From Euptelea pleiosperma (lineage: Eukaryota; Streptophyta; Magnoliopsida; Ranunculales; Eupteleaceae), in NCBI GenBank assembly GCA_035048495.1, contig CM068541.1, positions 8,873,929 to 8,937,928 on the forward strand: 64,000 nt of DNA, read 5' to 3'. The translations under genes were made by a program, and so were the position numbers. The notes under the pieces were generated by a model that was not told where the DNA came from, did not search any database, and was given only the letters and a program-made list of their open reading frames with translations. This document shows, piece by piece, positions 53,220 through 64,000 of this stretch (positions within the stretch are counted from its first letter, which is position 1; every line of letters begins with the position of its first letter).

Positions 53220-53566
53220 AAGGTCATTAATCCATGACATGAATCGTGGACCACCCCTTTGTGAACCTCCACACAAAAAAAAACAGGCTTATAGGTGTTT
53301 CCTAGCTGTTGGATTTGAATTTTTATTTTATCGTTGGTTCCATGAAAAAGCCCGCCGACAAAAAAAATTGTGTTTCATAGATTGATTTTAACCGTGGGAA
53401 TTTGAGCATTTTTTACTATTATCTGAGGTACAAAGTTCCAAAGGTTTAAAATCACTAATTAAGCTTTTTTTTTTTTTCGTTTGTAGGACTATCTAGGGAT
53501 TGGCCAAACATCCATGCGGTCAGAGTCCTCTAAGAGTGTGCCATGTGGCTCATATTGCGCCCTGTC
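53220..53566. mobile_element. G-box foldback family, degraded copy 5
   Basis: The right arm is clear: CTAGGGATTGGCCAAACATC, CATGCGGTCAGAGTCCTCTA, GCCATGTGGCTCATATTG. The left arm is poorly kept. G-box mutated to CATGTG. Confidence 0.6.
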
Positions 53567-53830
53567 ATCAAAGTTTTACTCCAATGAGAGTCTTTGTTCA
53601 CAGATCCAACAATTTAAAGAGTGGTAAGACATAGCTACTTGGGTATGCTCCCTATGGTCATGAGTTCGAGACTGCGCCCCTTGAAGGTCACCCTGCTGGG
53701 ATTTATCCTAGAAGCGCCCGGTGCATATCAAAGGGTTTGGCACGCCCCTGAAAGGACAAGAAAAATATATATTTTGAAGTCAAAGTATGGTTTTCCAGGT
53801 AGTTTTTCCTATTTTTCAAGGGAATTTTTT

Positions 53831-54533
53831 TAGGGTGAGAATTAGGGGACACAAAATTTCACACCAATTTAGGTGTACCACTTGGAAGATAAATCGACTG
53901 CTCACCATGTAGATCACCCCTAAAAAAACCAGCCAATTCTGAAATTTCTAACCCCATCAAATGTGGGTTTCAAGTTAACGGTAAAAAAAAATAGATGGTC
54001 TGTATTTCAACTTGAAAAACAGGCTAGGAATATCAGAATGATTTGAATTTTTGTGAGGGTGATCTTACCATAGTGAGCATCTTCAACAAAAACCATCCCA
54101 TTCCAAAACTTATAAATTATATATGGGTTGGGATCCCCGGCCTTTTTTTGACTGGCTTCCTTTATAGGCCACAATATGAGCCACATGGCATACTCTCAGA
54201 GGCCTCTGACCGTATGGATGTTTGGCCAATCCCTAGGTGGACCTACAAACCAAAAATCAGCCTGACTAGTGATTTCTAGGGATTGGATTAGACTTATTTT
54301 AATGGGTTGATCTCAAATGTGGAGGTACAAAGATCCAAAGGTATGAAATCACTAATCAAGCTGATTTTTTGGTTTGTAGGTCCACCTAGGGATTGGCCAA
54401 ATACGGTCAGAGTCCTCTAAGAGTCTGCCACGTAGCTCATATTGTGTCCCGGGAGCCCGACCCTTTATATATTGGACCAGCCAATTTTTTGGTGTGAAAT
54501 TTTGTGTCCCCTGATCCTAACCCTTTTTTACAT
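53831..54533. mobile_element. Outer foldback element hosting a G-box foldback
   Basis: GGGGACACAAAATTTCACACC at 53851 onward (first 20 bases GGGGACACAAAATTTCACAC) faces GTGTGAAATTTTGTGTCCCC near 54498. A second symmetrical pair (ATATATGGGTTGGGATCCCC and CCGACCCTTTATATA) lies nearer the centre. The element at 54163-54456 is inserted between. Confidence 0.7.
54163..54456. mobile_element. G-box foldback element, copy 6 (nested)
   Basis: Left arm CACAATATGAGCCACATGGC, GACCGTATGGATGTTTGGCC, AGGTGGACCTACAAACC; right arm GGTTTGTAGGTCCACCTAGG, CGGTCAGAGTCCTCTAAGAG, GCCACGTAGCTCATATTGTG. One base in each core differs from CACGTG. Confidence 0.8.
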
Positions 54534-54608
54534 GTGTACCGAACCACGTTAGTTTGCTAGCATTCTTCTTGTGGAATAAACCTTCAATGACACCATGCCG
54601 CTGACTGC

Positions 54609-54866
54609 AGCCAATATGAGCCACGTGGCACATTTTTAATGGGATAATAACCATATGGATGTTTGGCCAATCACTAGGTGGACCTACAAATTAACCAAAA
54701 ATACACCTGATCAGTGATTTTAACAGTAGGAATTTGAGCATAATTGGGTACAAAGATCCAAAAAGTTTCAAATAAAAAACCAGGCTTGTTGGTCCACCTA
54801 GTGATTGGCCAAACATCCATATAGTCAGTGTCTTCTTAAGAATGTGCGACGTGGCTCATATTGGCT
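54609..54866. mobile_element. G-box foldback element, copy 7
   Basis: Left arm CGCTGACTGCAGCCAATATG then AGCCACGTGGCACA and CCATATGGATGTTTGGCC; right arm CCAAACATCCATATAGTCAG, then CGACGTGGCTCATATTGGCT and GCAGTCAGCG. The inverted ends extend out to CGCTGACTGCAG. CACGTG is intact in the left arm only. Confidence 0.8.
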
Positions 54867-56670
54867 GCAGTCAGCGACACCGCTGACTGCAAGTGTCATC
54901 GAAGGTTTACTCAATTTTTCTCAATTTGCATAGAAGACCTTAATATCATCCGTTGCATACGGATCCAACTAAGGATGTCATATCAGCCGTTGGATATCGA
55001 ATACACGCTGGAGTACATAATAATAGTACAATACGCACCCCTAAAACCCACTTCACGATGCTGTAAGGGTTTGAAGTGGTCGCATGATCTAATTACAAAA
55101 AAAAAAAAAGAAGTTGTCGCATGATCTAAAGAGTTGCGATATTTTCACATTTGCAGAGGCTCGTCGAATACTCAGTCAGACCTTCACTTCCTTGAAAGAT
55201 TGTGAGTTTTTCTTCTCTTCTGTCTTTAAGATTTGCTTTTCTAGGGTTTCATTTAGCTTCACTAGAGGTGTTTTTTCCCTTTTTTGGCTGTGATCTATGC
55301 GTGACCCTAGTTTATTTAGTATACTCTCTCTCTCTCTCTGTTGTTGCGGGAGCTCTGTTGTTTTGGCGCGTCTGCAAACGGGTTGCTATAGGGACGCTCG
55401 AACTGTTGCAACGGTGATTGGGTTGGGTTTTGAGTGCGTGCTAGAGAATTGGGGAAAGAGACTCACAGGTATGATGTTTGTAGCTATCGTGATGGGGTTG
55501 AAAGTGTTAGAAATGCGTTGACAAAGGGTGAGGCAAGCCCAACTGTATTGAGTCTATTGAGAATCTGAGATGACTCGGTTGCCCATGTATGCCACCCCAC
55601 CCACTAAACGGCAAAAACTCCACATGGCTCACTCTATTCCCACTCAGTTTTCACAATTTGAATTAACTTTATTTTTCTCCATTTTTTTTTATTTAATACT
55701 TTTCTCAAACCCTTTTCCTCTTATCTTCGTCACGCAGTCCTTGTCCCTCAAAAGAGAATCTGCTATCAACAACAACACAGATTTTGGAATCAAAACATTG
55801 GTTCTATTTTTTTTTTTTTTTTCAGTTTATTTGTCAAACAATAATGATAATGTTTTTATCAAGTTGAAGAAACGACATGTTAAAATAGCATTGTGATGAA
55901 AATGATGATTATATTTTTAGATTAAAACAAGTTCATCAGCTATTCTTTATTCTTTATTTGCTTGATTTCAGCTTCTTCTTTTTCAATGGATAAGGGCATA
56001 TCTTAGAGATGGATATATAGTGTTCCGGTCAACGGAAGCTAAGAGTCTTAGTACTTGCATATACAATTATTTTACACACCTTTATATTTTAGTTGCGAAT
56101 TTTTAACATTGAATTTTTGGATCATGGCCGAATTAAACACGAATGAATGTAGTTGCGAACTTTGGCCGTTCCTCGAGTTTTTGACCGATTTATTGACCGA
56201 CTTTTTTTAGTTCAAAACCGAATTATACTCGGAATGTTTCCTGTCTCGAACTTTTTCTGTATCCGAACTTAACAACTAGGTGCGTGATTGGTAAATATCC
56301 TCATTTGTTATCAATTCTCTGTGTGATTTTTTTTTAATTTGTTGTGCTTGTTTTATGAGATTGTTTTTATTGTTGGAATTTAGGAAAGTTTTGCTCGTAT
56401 TAGCTTGATCTCTACTTCAATGTCTGCTTTTAGATTATTTTGTATTTTGTCATTTTTATTGAATAATTTGATATTTGTGAATCAAGGCTTCTGAGATATT
56501 ATTTAGGATTTTTTTCATTGATTGATGGATTTTTTTTTCTTAGCTGACACTTAAACTCGAATCCTTGTCGGTGGTGTTTCGAACATTTTCAAAGAGAAAT
56601 AAAGAATAAGGTGTCAAAGATGTCCCCCAGATAAACTAAAAATCCACCAAATTGTAACACTGAAAGAGAT

Positions 56671-56832
56671 TACAGGATAAAACCCTTTATTTTGATGGAG
56701 AAAATAAAATTTTGATGTTGTCATGTATTTCAATGCAGCACAATTAGAGTTTACAGGATAAAACCCTTTATTTTGATAGAGAAAATAAATTTGTGATGTT
56801 GTGATGTATTTCAATGCAGCACAATTGGAGTT
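56671..56832. repeat. 81-bp tandem duplication
   Basis: Two copies start TACAGGATAAAACCCTTTAT at 56671 and 56752 and share TTTCAATGCAGCACAATT at their ends with few differences. Lies in the EF-Ts leader intron. Confidence 0.85.
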
Positions 56833-57034
56833 AGGCCAGACCCCAACTATCTACATTAAGAGAAAATTTACATTTTTTTTGACATTTTGTATAAACATTG
56901 TCTCACATTCTACTCTAAAATTGCTTGAAGATTGTCCAGAAATTTAGAAGGCTATGGAATCAATTCTCTTTTTGAAGTACAAAAAGATGCCAAAGAATAT
57001 TTTTTTTAATCACTAATTAGTTTTGGAATTCTAG

Positions 57035-57222
57035 AAAAGGGAAATGCTAGCATCATGCGATATCACACGTGCTATTGCTCACGCTCTCATGTTTGGTAAT
57101 TACATCACCTCTATTGCCCATGTAAATGATCAAAACACGCTATGATATTGATAGCTCTCCAAGTCACTTGGGAGCATAAGCTGTAGCACGTGTGATGGCG
57201 TGTGATGCTCCTTTCTATAAAA
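57035..57222. mobile_element. MITE-like inverted repeat just upstream of EF-Ts
   Basis: GCATCATGCGATATCACACG followed by TGCT on the left faces AGCACGTGTGATGGCGTGTG followed by ATGC on the right. About 190 bp, non-coding, ends about 60 bp before the leader acceptor. Confidence 0.65.
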
Positions 57223-57306
57223 ATAGAAGTGCATCTTTATATCTTATTTGTACTAAAATAATCTTATTTTTGCATACTTTCCAGGTTATTGCTATTGTAT
57301 CTCTGA

Positions 57307-60300
57307 ATGGCTTTCTCTCGGGGTGCAAGGCGGCCCATTGAGTTTCTCTTTAATCGACTGAGTAGTCCTAGGCAGTTTGCACAAGGTTATTCTTCTTGGG
57401 CAAGTAGAGGGCCTCACATTGCTCACGTTAGAGAAGTCAGAAGCTCATTTGCTTCCAAACATGATTATTCTGAAAGTCCTTCTGGACAGAAAATGTTTTT
57501 TAGGAGGTTTAGTGTTGAAATTCCTGCCTCAGAACAGATGAATCTTATCAAGCAGCTGAGGGAAAGAACCAGTGCTCCCATAAAAGATGTCAAGTCTTCC
57601 CTCGTTGCTTGTAATTGGGACATCGGTAAGTCTGTGTGGGTTTCTTTGTTGTTCTTTGGGTGCACTTGGTCTGCAGATTTCCAATCTAGTATTACAGTAA
57701 CAGTTGCTCAATGCAGAGGCTGCACAGAAAGACCTGAGGAAAAGAGGTATAGTTCTGGCATCAAAAAAATCATCCCGAACTGCTGCCGAGGGTTTACTTG
57801 CACTGGCACAAAATGAGAACAAGGCTGCTGTTATTGAACTTAACTGCGAGACGGACTTTGTTGCAAGGAATGAAATATTTCAATACTTGGTTAGTATGAT
57901 TTTATTTTCTTTGGATTTTGGCAACTTCATACCAAATTAGTTAGTTTGAACTTGGCGTGTTGGTTATAGCTCATCCATACAAACATAAACATTGAAACTG
58001 TAGTTAAATTCCAAATTTGGAAATCTGAACTAATAAACTATTTGTAGAAGGGGGTAATAAGGGGTGGTAATGGGAAAGGTAGAGAGAACTTTCGTTTGGT
58101 GAGACAAGCAACAGTTTTGGGCTTCATACTCTCCTAGAGTCAGGAAATAGAGTTACAAGATGTCTGTTTTGGCAATTGCAGAATTGAGATCTATGCGCAC
58201 AGTTTGTGTCCAATCAACAAAGATCATCATTCATCAATATACTTGGTGCTCATTCTTTTAAACAGTCAAAATGGCAGGTGTATTTGTCTAGTTATTTTGA
58301 ACAGACAAGCCACTGAGGCTTGAAAGCTTTTCTTTTCTCTTCTTGGTAAGTTTTATTTTCGTTCTTGGTTTGACTCATGGTTCATGAACTATTATTCTTG
58401 CAGGCTTTATCTTTGGCCAGGATAGCTTTGTCTGTTGAAAGTTCTTCTGAGCAAGTCTATACAGCCTCTCCTATTGGCCCTGAATACTTGGAGGTGAGAT
58501 GTCTGATACAGATACAAGTTTATTTGTCTCGAATGCCTACATAGTGCAAAATCTTTACATTACCAAGTCAAGATACAGTCTTTGAGATTTGTCATTTACA
58601 CATTATGTATTTATAATATTTTTTTTTCAGAATAATTTAACAGGGAAGTAGCTCATGCACCAGAAATTTTTACCCTTGAATGGAATCATTTGCTCAATTT
58701 CTTTCTTTTGCGTTTCTTCTTATCCCCGTTCACATGATCATTCATGTTTGAAGGGCCTAATATAGGGCTTATATTCCACGTTGCCTCGAAGATTGCTCTT
58801 ATATCCTGTGATTGAGGCTGGGATTGCCTGTAGTATTTTTTTTTTTTTTTTAAATATATCTTCAATGCTTCATTTTTAGAAATTGGAGGAGTGACTATGA
58901 AGCTTAGAAAATTCTTAGGGACAGTCAATCTCAACTTCTGAATCTTGACTAAAAACATACGCCATATCTTCAAACTAATTACCAAATGAGCCTTTTCTTT
59001 TTCTTATTTCTGTCATAAATAATCTTCTATATGGGTGACTCTAGACAAATTGGGGACGAGCAAAACAATATTATATAAGCAACAGATCTTCTATTTTTTA
59101 TGCTAATGTTATTCTATTTGTTCTTTAGGTCGATATCTTCCTCCTCCATAGAAAGAACAAAAATCCAGTCCTTGCAGTCATTCACTTCCAGTGCTGATGA
59201 TTTTTTAACATTTCTTCTATAGGAGTTGAAGATAAGTCTAGATCATCCAAAACTATGTGGGGAAACAACGGTGCAAAGTGCAATTACAGAGGTCGCTGCA
59301 ATGGTGGGGGAGAATGTAAAGCTCAGAAGGGGGTTTGCAGTTTCTAAATCTTCACATGGTGTTGTCTCTACCTACATCCATACGAGCCCCCAACCAGGTA
59401 CTACAATTCCAAACTGCGTTCTTTATATATCGGCAATGAGTTGTTTTGATTCTGAGAAGAAATTGGTACTATTTTGTAAAGGGTGAAAGCTTAATGTTCT
59501 GGTTTTTCAAGGTACCATCTGAATGCTAGTATTTGGGAGGCATTGTCACAATCCCCCTTTTCTGGTTGCAGGTTTGGGGCGTATTGCTGGAATTCTAACT
59601 CTAGAGGTAGAGGATGATAATGCTCAGTTGGATGCACTTCAGGAAGTTGGTCCACAATTGGCAATGCACATAGTAGCAGCGAAGCCATTGTTCTTATCGA
59701 AGGAACTTGTTTCTTCTGAAGCACTAGGGAGTGAACGTGAAATACTCAAATCTCAGGTACATTTTAATATCATCTTTTTGCACTTTTGAGTTGATTCTGC
59801 TTTTTGAAGTTGTACTGAATTAGAGACCCTCATGGCTGCCGATCATAGGCAGGCTTTCTTGGTACACACCACAACTTGTACTTACAAGTGGATTTGATTA
59901 GAATATATATATTTTTTGATCGACGGAGAATTTTTATTAGATTACATTGTGAAGTCACAAGACGGTTTCGGAGAGAATAGTTGCCAGTCTGTCCTTTAAT
60001 AGTTTAATATCTGTGATATTATTCAGTCATGTTTTATTTCAGAGGTATATAATTACCCATAGTACTCCAGTCCAGGGTACCCCAATACGTGTGACTTTTT
60101 AAATTTCGGAATAACATGAGAGATCAACAAGTATCAGTACTAACAGTGGTTCCATTCACTTCCGCCTCTTGCTTGATGAATGGTTGTTTTAAGTTTATTT
60201 TGGACCTTGAAGCTTGTCTTTTTTTTCATTTTACTCTCATTATTTTCCTACCTCTTTTCCTCATTCTAGTCCTTTTTGAGTGCTTTCGAGCCATCTCCTT

Positions 60301-63300
60301 ACCTTATTTGGCCATTTATCCTTGTGTGTGTGATAAGTAGAAGATTTTATTGCAGGCAAAGGCAAAACAAAAGCTACAAAACAGAACAAGAGACTAGGAG
60401 GTCGAGGAGACCTACCTAGGAGCACAAAACGGAGCATACAAAGAAACTACCTAATCTCCGTCATACATTGACTCTCACGTAAATACAAGATCCTTAAAGA
60501 AAATCCCTTTACACTCTTTGAAGATCTTAGACCAAAAAATATGAGAAATTTAATAATAAGAATGATGTCATGCACATCTTCCTCGTCTTGAAATACCATG
60601 TGATTCCTCTCCTTCCACAGCCCCCAACACACCGCAAATGGAAGAAGCCTCCAAAGACGTTGACCTGTAGAAGAGAACGCATAAAAGTACCACTGGCTAA
60701 ATGTATCCTTAACCGACCTCAGCATTACCCAATGCATCTAAAAAAGAAAAGAAAAGAAAAGAAAGAGCACCATACTTCCTTACATGAGTGCTTTCCTTAC
60801 CACCTGTGGATGGTTTGTCGGAGTGTTTTAATTTTGTGCTTGTTAATTGGAAAAATAGTTAGCAATCATGAAAAAGAAAAAAAAAGAAGAAAAATGTGAA
60901 AGATAGATCTAGACGCCTTGATATGGGGTGTCCTTGGTGATAGAGGCTGGGAAGTTCTTTGTTCTCCACAGTTCAAATGATTTTTGTTCCTAGGAAGGTG
61001 TGAGAACATCCACCTGTAGACATGACCTTGTTGATTTCAGTGTCTGCTACCATTCATTTGTAGCTGTGCGTGACTGAATGCAAATTCAGTAAATACACAT
61101 GTAAATGTAGAAAATAGAAAGAGATATGAAAGAAAAGAACTAATAGTTGCAATAAACAGCAAAAGAATAAAACAAAATTGTGAAGAATGCATTGGAATTT
61201 ATTTGTAGAAGTAAAAAAGGAGGGGGGTAAATTTAGAGTCTTAGTATTATAAACCCCTGATGATTGCCTATCAGTACAATATCAGGACACATGGTCTACA
61301 TGTATAGGTCGGGACACACCACACAATCACTCCTACCTTGAATATCTTCTTGGTTGAAAATCAACTTGATCGGATGATCACACTTATATAGGGTTCTTTT
61401 GCACGTCCAAAAAAATGCGGTCAAGACAGAAGTCATAAATGTGATGGTTTCCGACCTTGAATATCATCTTGGTTGAAAATCAACTTGATCAGATGATCAC
61501 ACTTGTATAGGGTTCTTTTGCACGTCCAAAAAAATGCGGTCAAGACAGAAGTCATAAATGTGATGGTTTGGGTCATTCAATTGCCCTTGGAGGTTTTTGC
61601 ATTGAGCTGTTGGCCCATTGAGCATATAAATGCTTAAAGATGGTCATTGCCCACCCAAACATGTGTGTATTCTGGTGCATCTTTAGTGTAATTATTATAC
61701 GTGGTGATAAACGTCTATAAAATATTAAGGGTGGCATTAGTTGCACACACCATTTCCATACGTACACACACCAAAAGTTGCAAAAAAAAAAAAGACGAAG
61801 AAGAGGAACCCACCACCACCGTCCTCTTCTTCTTCACCACCACCACCACCTACACCATCGCCTTCTTCTTCTTCTTCCACCACCGCTGCCAGCACTCCCT
61901 CCCTTTCTCTCCTTCTCCCTTAAAAAAAGAATTTCTCGCACGTATCGGCAAGCCAGGGTTGTCAACCGTTGCCTGCCGACATAGCCAAACCATGTCAACC
62001 CCGGCTTGCCGACACATGCGAGTATTTTTTTTTATTTTTTATTGAGGGAGGGAGGTGGTAGAAGAAGAAGACGGTGGTGGTGGAAGAAGAAAATCTAGGA
62101 TTTTTAGAGGTAGTTGATGCAATGTTTGCAGGAAAGAAGTCTTAAAAGTAGGCTGAATTCTTATCCTCAGTTTGAATCGCTGGATGTTCTAAAGGGGAGA
62201 GGAAGGTTTCTTTGGCGGATTCCCCCATTTACTATTATGTGGGCGGTTTAGGAGAGGAATTCTCGCATTTTTTAAGGGATAGAAGAGGACATTACTAAAA
62301 TGGCGTTGAGAGTACACAACCCTATTATACTTCTGGTCTTCCTCTAAGTCTGAGTTCAAAGTGTGTCTTTCGACGCTTATGTGTTTTAGATGGGAGGAGT
62401 TGGTAGGAGGTTCCTCTTCTCTTTGAGTTGTAAAGAGCCCTGATGTTTGTTGTAGGTGGGGGGTTTGCTCTGTTTGTATTTTGTGGGTTTTTCCCCTTTG
62501 TCTAATATACTTCTTACTTATAAAAAAAATGATTGTGTTAGAAGTGATTTTATGGATTAGCTTTGACTCTTCATTTCTTTTTGGACTAGGAAATGAATTG
62601 CAGGTTGAGATAAAATCTGACCCCATCTCGCAGTGTTTCTCATTCTTCTACTACGAAGTTCTCCATTTTCATTTGGTTTTCTCTGTCAGGCAGAAACTTC
62701 GGGTAAATCTCAGATGGCCATTGAAAAAATGGTGGAAGGTCGTTTGCGGAAATACTTGGAAGAAGTAGTTTTCATGGAGCAAAAATTTGTTGTGAACGAC
62801 ACTATTAATGTCAAGGTATGTGTGGTGGTGGAAACCCCAGAATTCAGTGGTACATTGCTCAATAGACCAAAGTTACTTTTCACCTTTATTTCATCATCAG
62901 TTTAACCCAAGTGGTTTGTTGTTTCCCCAATTTTTGGCAACTTAATTTGGTAAGTTGCGTTTCATAAACTTGGGCCAAGTCATTGCCATAGATGCCGCCA
63001 ACTGACTTATCAATCTGGGTTGTGAGCGTTTCTTAGTTGGGCCATCACCCCAAAACATCAATTTGGAGATCTTAACTGTCTGAGCAAAAGCATTATTGCT
63101 ATAATTTGAAAGGCTAAAAAGTCCATATGTTGTAGATTAGGATCATCAGTTAGGCTATGGCCTAGTGGCCCATCCTAGAGGTGGGCCATTGACTGCATGA
63201 TCCGAATTGATATATGGGGTCCATGTGGGCAATCTATATATATTTATTTAACTTAGGTTTTAGAAAGTGCAATGATTGTTGATTTCAATGCTCCTGCAGT

Positions 63301-63392
63301 CACTATTAAATGATCTATCAAAGGAAGTGGGCTCACCCGTGAAGATAGGCAAATTCTTCAGAATGGAGGTTGGAGAAGGAATTCAGAGGTAA
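57307..63392 (+). CDS. EFTS: Elongation factor Ts, mitochondrial
   Basis: Coding exons: 57307-57625, 57717-57889, 58404-58493, 59223-59397, 59572-59756, 62690-62815, 63300-63392; 386 aa, near the 395 aa of the Arabidopsis mitochondrial protein. EF-Ts is the guanine-nucleotide exchange factor for EF-Tu in organelle translation. Residues 1 to about 75 are rich in Arg and Ser and poor in acids, fitting a mitochondrial presequence. The UBA-like N-terminal domain follows ([33 protein letters not shown]), then the signature TDFVARN at 152-158, which contacts EF-Tu, and the core with [10 protein letters not shown] and the HT..PG turn. It ends in [16 protein letters not shown]. There is no S1 domain, so it is not the chloroplast polyprotein form. 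All six coding introns are GT-AG. Intron 5 is 2.9 kb with LINE remnants and a tandem repeat. Confidence 0.94.
60335..60740 (-). mobile_element. LINE tail fragment in EF-Ts intron 5
   Basis: Minus-strand frame [20 protein letters not shown] is the block after the zf-RVT domain in plant LINEs, followed by a decaying tail to TCTTCTACTTATC at the 3' end. Truncated at the 5' side and non-functional. Confidence 0.75.
61336..61570. repeat. 119-bp near-identical tandem duplication
   Basis: Copies at 61336 and 61455 share CCTTGAATAT, GGTTGAAAATCAACTTGATC, TTTTGCACGTCCAAAAAAAT and GCGGTCAAGACAGAAGTCAT, with only about three changes. Recent by its high identity. Confidence 0.9.
61780..62105. repeat. 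Low-complexity foldback in EF-Ts intron 5
   Basis: Triplet-rich CACCACCACCGTCCTCTTCT on the left pairs with AGAAGAAGACGGTGGTGGTG on the right. Between them CGGCAAGCCAGGGTTG (about 61945) and the inverse CAACCCCGGCTTGCCG (about 61997) form a second inverted pair. Possibly the ends of a small transposon. Confidence 0.5.
62150..62529 (+). mobile_element. 5'-truncated LINE tail with poly(A)
   Basis: The decayed frame reads [12 protein letters not shown] then ERNSRIF, the block that follows zf-RVT. It ends CTAATATACTTCTTACTTAT and A8 at 62521-62528. Same family as the tail split by the LTR element at 25511-27219. Lies about 160 bp before EF-Ts exon 6. Confidence 0.75.
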
Positions 63393-64000
63393 ACATTGTA
63401 TACTTTCTGAATCATTTTTTTTACAGAAATCCAATGGCATGGTATTTGAAGCACTAGCTGAAATGCTGAACTAAGAGGACCTCTGTCATCCTCCACTGCT
63501 TTTGAATCTTTAATGGAATGAGCTGTGAATTTAATGATTCCCAACTCCAGCAAATCACATCTTGCACCCACCACCAGAACTACCATCATTACCTTGATAC
63601 CAGGCTTACCAGCAAAACCTCCTTTTAACTCAAATCATTTTATACTTATCCACGTGTTCTTAGTTCCCATGCATAGTGGATAAATAAGTTAGTTTTTAAA
63701 AAGGCATATTCTAGATCTCACTTCTTGAATCTCATGAGGAACACCTCTTTCTTCCTCTCATACTTCGATCTGCTCCTGATTTCATGGAAGTAAGTTACAA
63801 ACACTGAAGGGCTGAAGAAAAAAAAGCCCTAATAGCACGGACATGGTCTATGTTACATCAATATGGGCTGCATTAATAGGCCTGATGGGTCGGTCCTATG
63901 CTTAATTTTAAGGCTCGCTGGATACATGGGCTGGGCTTGATCTCATCTTTTTAACAAAATTAAGCTTAGATCCAGCCCATATCTAATGGCCAAACCCATT
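63393..64000 (+). other. 3' region of the EF-Ts gene
   Basis: Contains the EF-Ts 3' UTR and start of the next spacer. No further gene, RNA or clear mobile element is recognised up to the window edge. Confidence 0.5.

Larger units (their letters stand above)
55140..57306 (+). other. Leader exon and 2.1 kb leader intron of the EF-Ts gene
   Basis: A probable leader exon ends at about 55200 (CTTGAAAGATT before GTGAGTTT). The acceptor at 57284 (TTCCAG) is followed by 22 leader bases and the start codon. The intron holds a T20 run near 55809-55828, the tandem repeat at 56671-56832 and the MITE at 57035-57222. No coding region recognised inside. Confidence 0.5.

Noticed and set aside
61701..62045. 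Thr/His/Pro-rich open frames in EF-Ts intron 5
   Set aside because: They are translations of CAC/TTC triplet repeats and lie inside a proven intron.

Overview
The window is nuclear DNA of a flowering plant. The genes have many introns with plant-type splice sites and belong to plant families (MYB-CC/PHL, CML21-type EF-hand, TMN). The spacers are AT-rich and full of plant MITEs, LINE tails and LTR elements. The sequence alone does not fix the species; a dicot or magnoliid-type genome fits better than a grass. No rRNA, tRNA, CRISPR or bacterial-type operon was seen.

Six protein-coding genes can be rebuilt exon by exon, and every intron phase closes: (1) PHL7-like MYB-CC transcription factor, +, 1782-5440, 6 exons, 336 aa. 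(2) CML21-like calcium sensor with four EF-hands, -, 10407-7332, 4 exons, 228 aa. (3) Alpha/beta hydrolase with a Ser-Asp-His triad, -, 30228-18222, 13 exons, 486 aa, including a 6.1 kb intron loaded with retroelements. (4) UBC8/UBC10-group ubiquitin-conjugating E2, +, 40499-46184, 4 exons, 148 aa. (5) TM9SF/TMN protein of the TMN11/12 type, -, 50818-48833, intronless CDS, 661 aa. (6) Mitochondrial elongation factor Ts, +, 57307-63392, 7 exons, 386 aa. These are unrelated housekeeping and regulatory genes and do not form a cluster or pathway.

Layout: 0-5.4 kb PHL7; 5.4-7.3 kb convergent spacer with a LINE tail; 7.3-10.4 kb CML21, with its probable leader out to about 13.5 kb; 10.5-18.2 kb spacer with LINE and MITE remnants; 18.2-31.3 kb hydrolase and its promoter; 31.3-39.7 kb gene-poor repeats (foldback element, tandem duplication, Ty1/copia remnant, a Helitron 3' end); 39.8-46.2 kb E2; 46.2-48.8 kb spacer; 48.8-51.5 kb TMN; 51.8-55 kb dense foldback/MITE block; 55.1-63.4 kb EF-Ts.

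I found no convincing undescribed biological system. The points most worth a second look are: three GC-AG introns among 29 coding introns; an intact, coding-free LTR retrotransposon with matching AGATG target duplications sitting inside a LINE tail; a 2.25 kb solo LTR with CTCAA target duplications in the same intron; and a local family of foldback elements whose arms carry a G-box (CACGTG), with copies just upstream of two genes.
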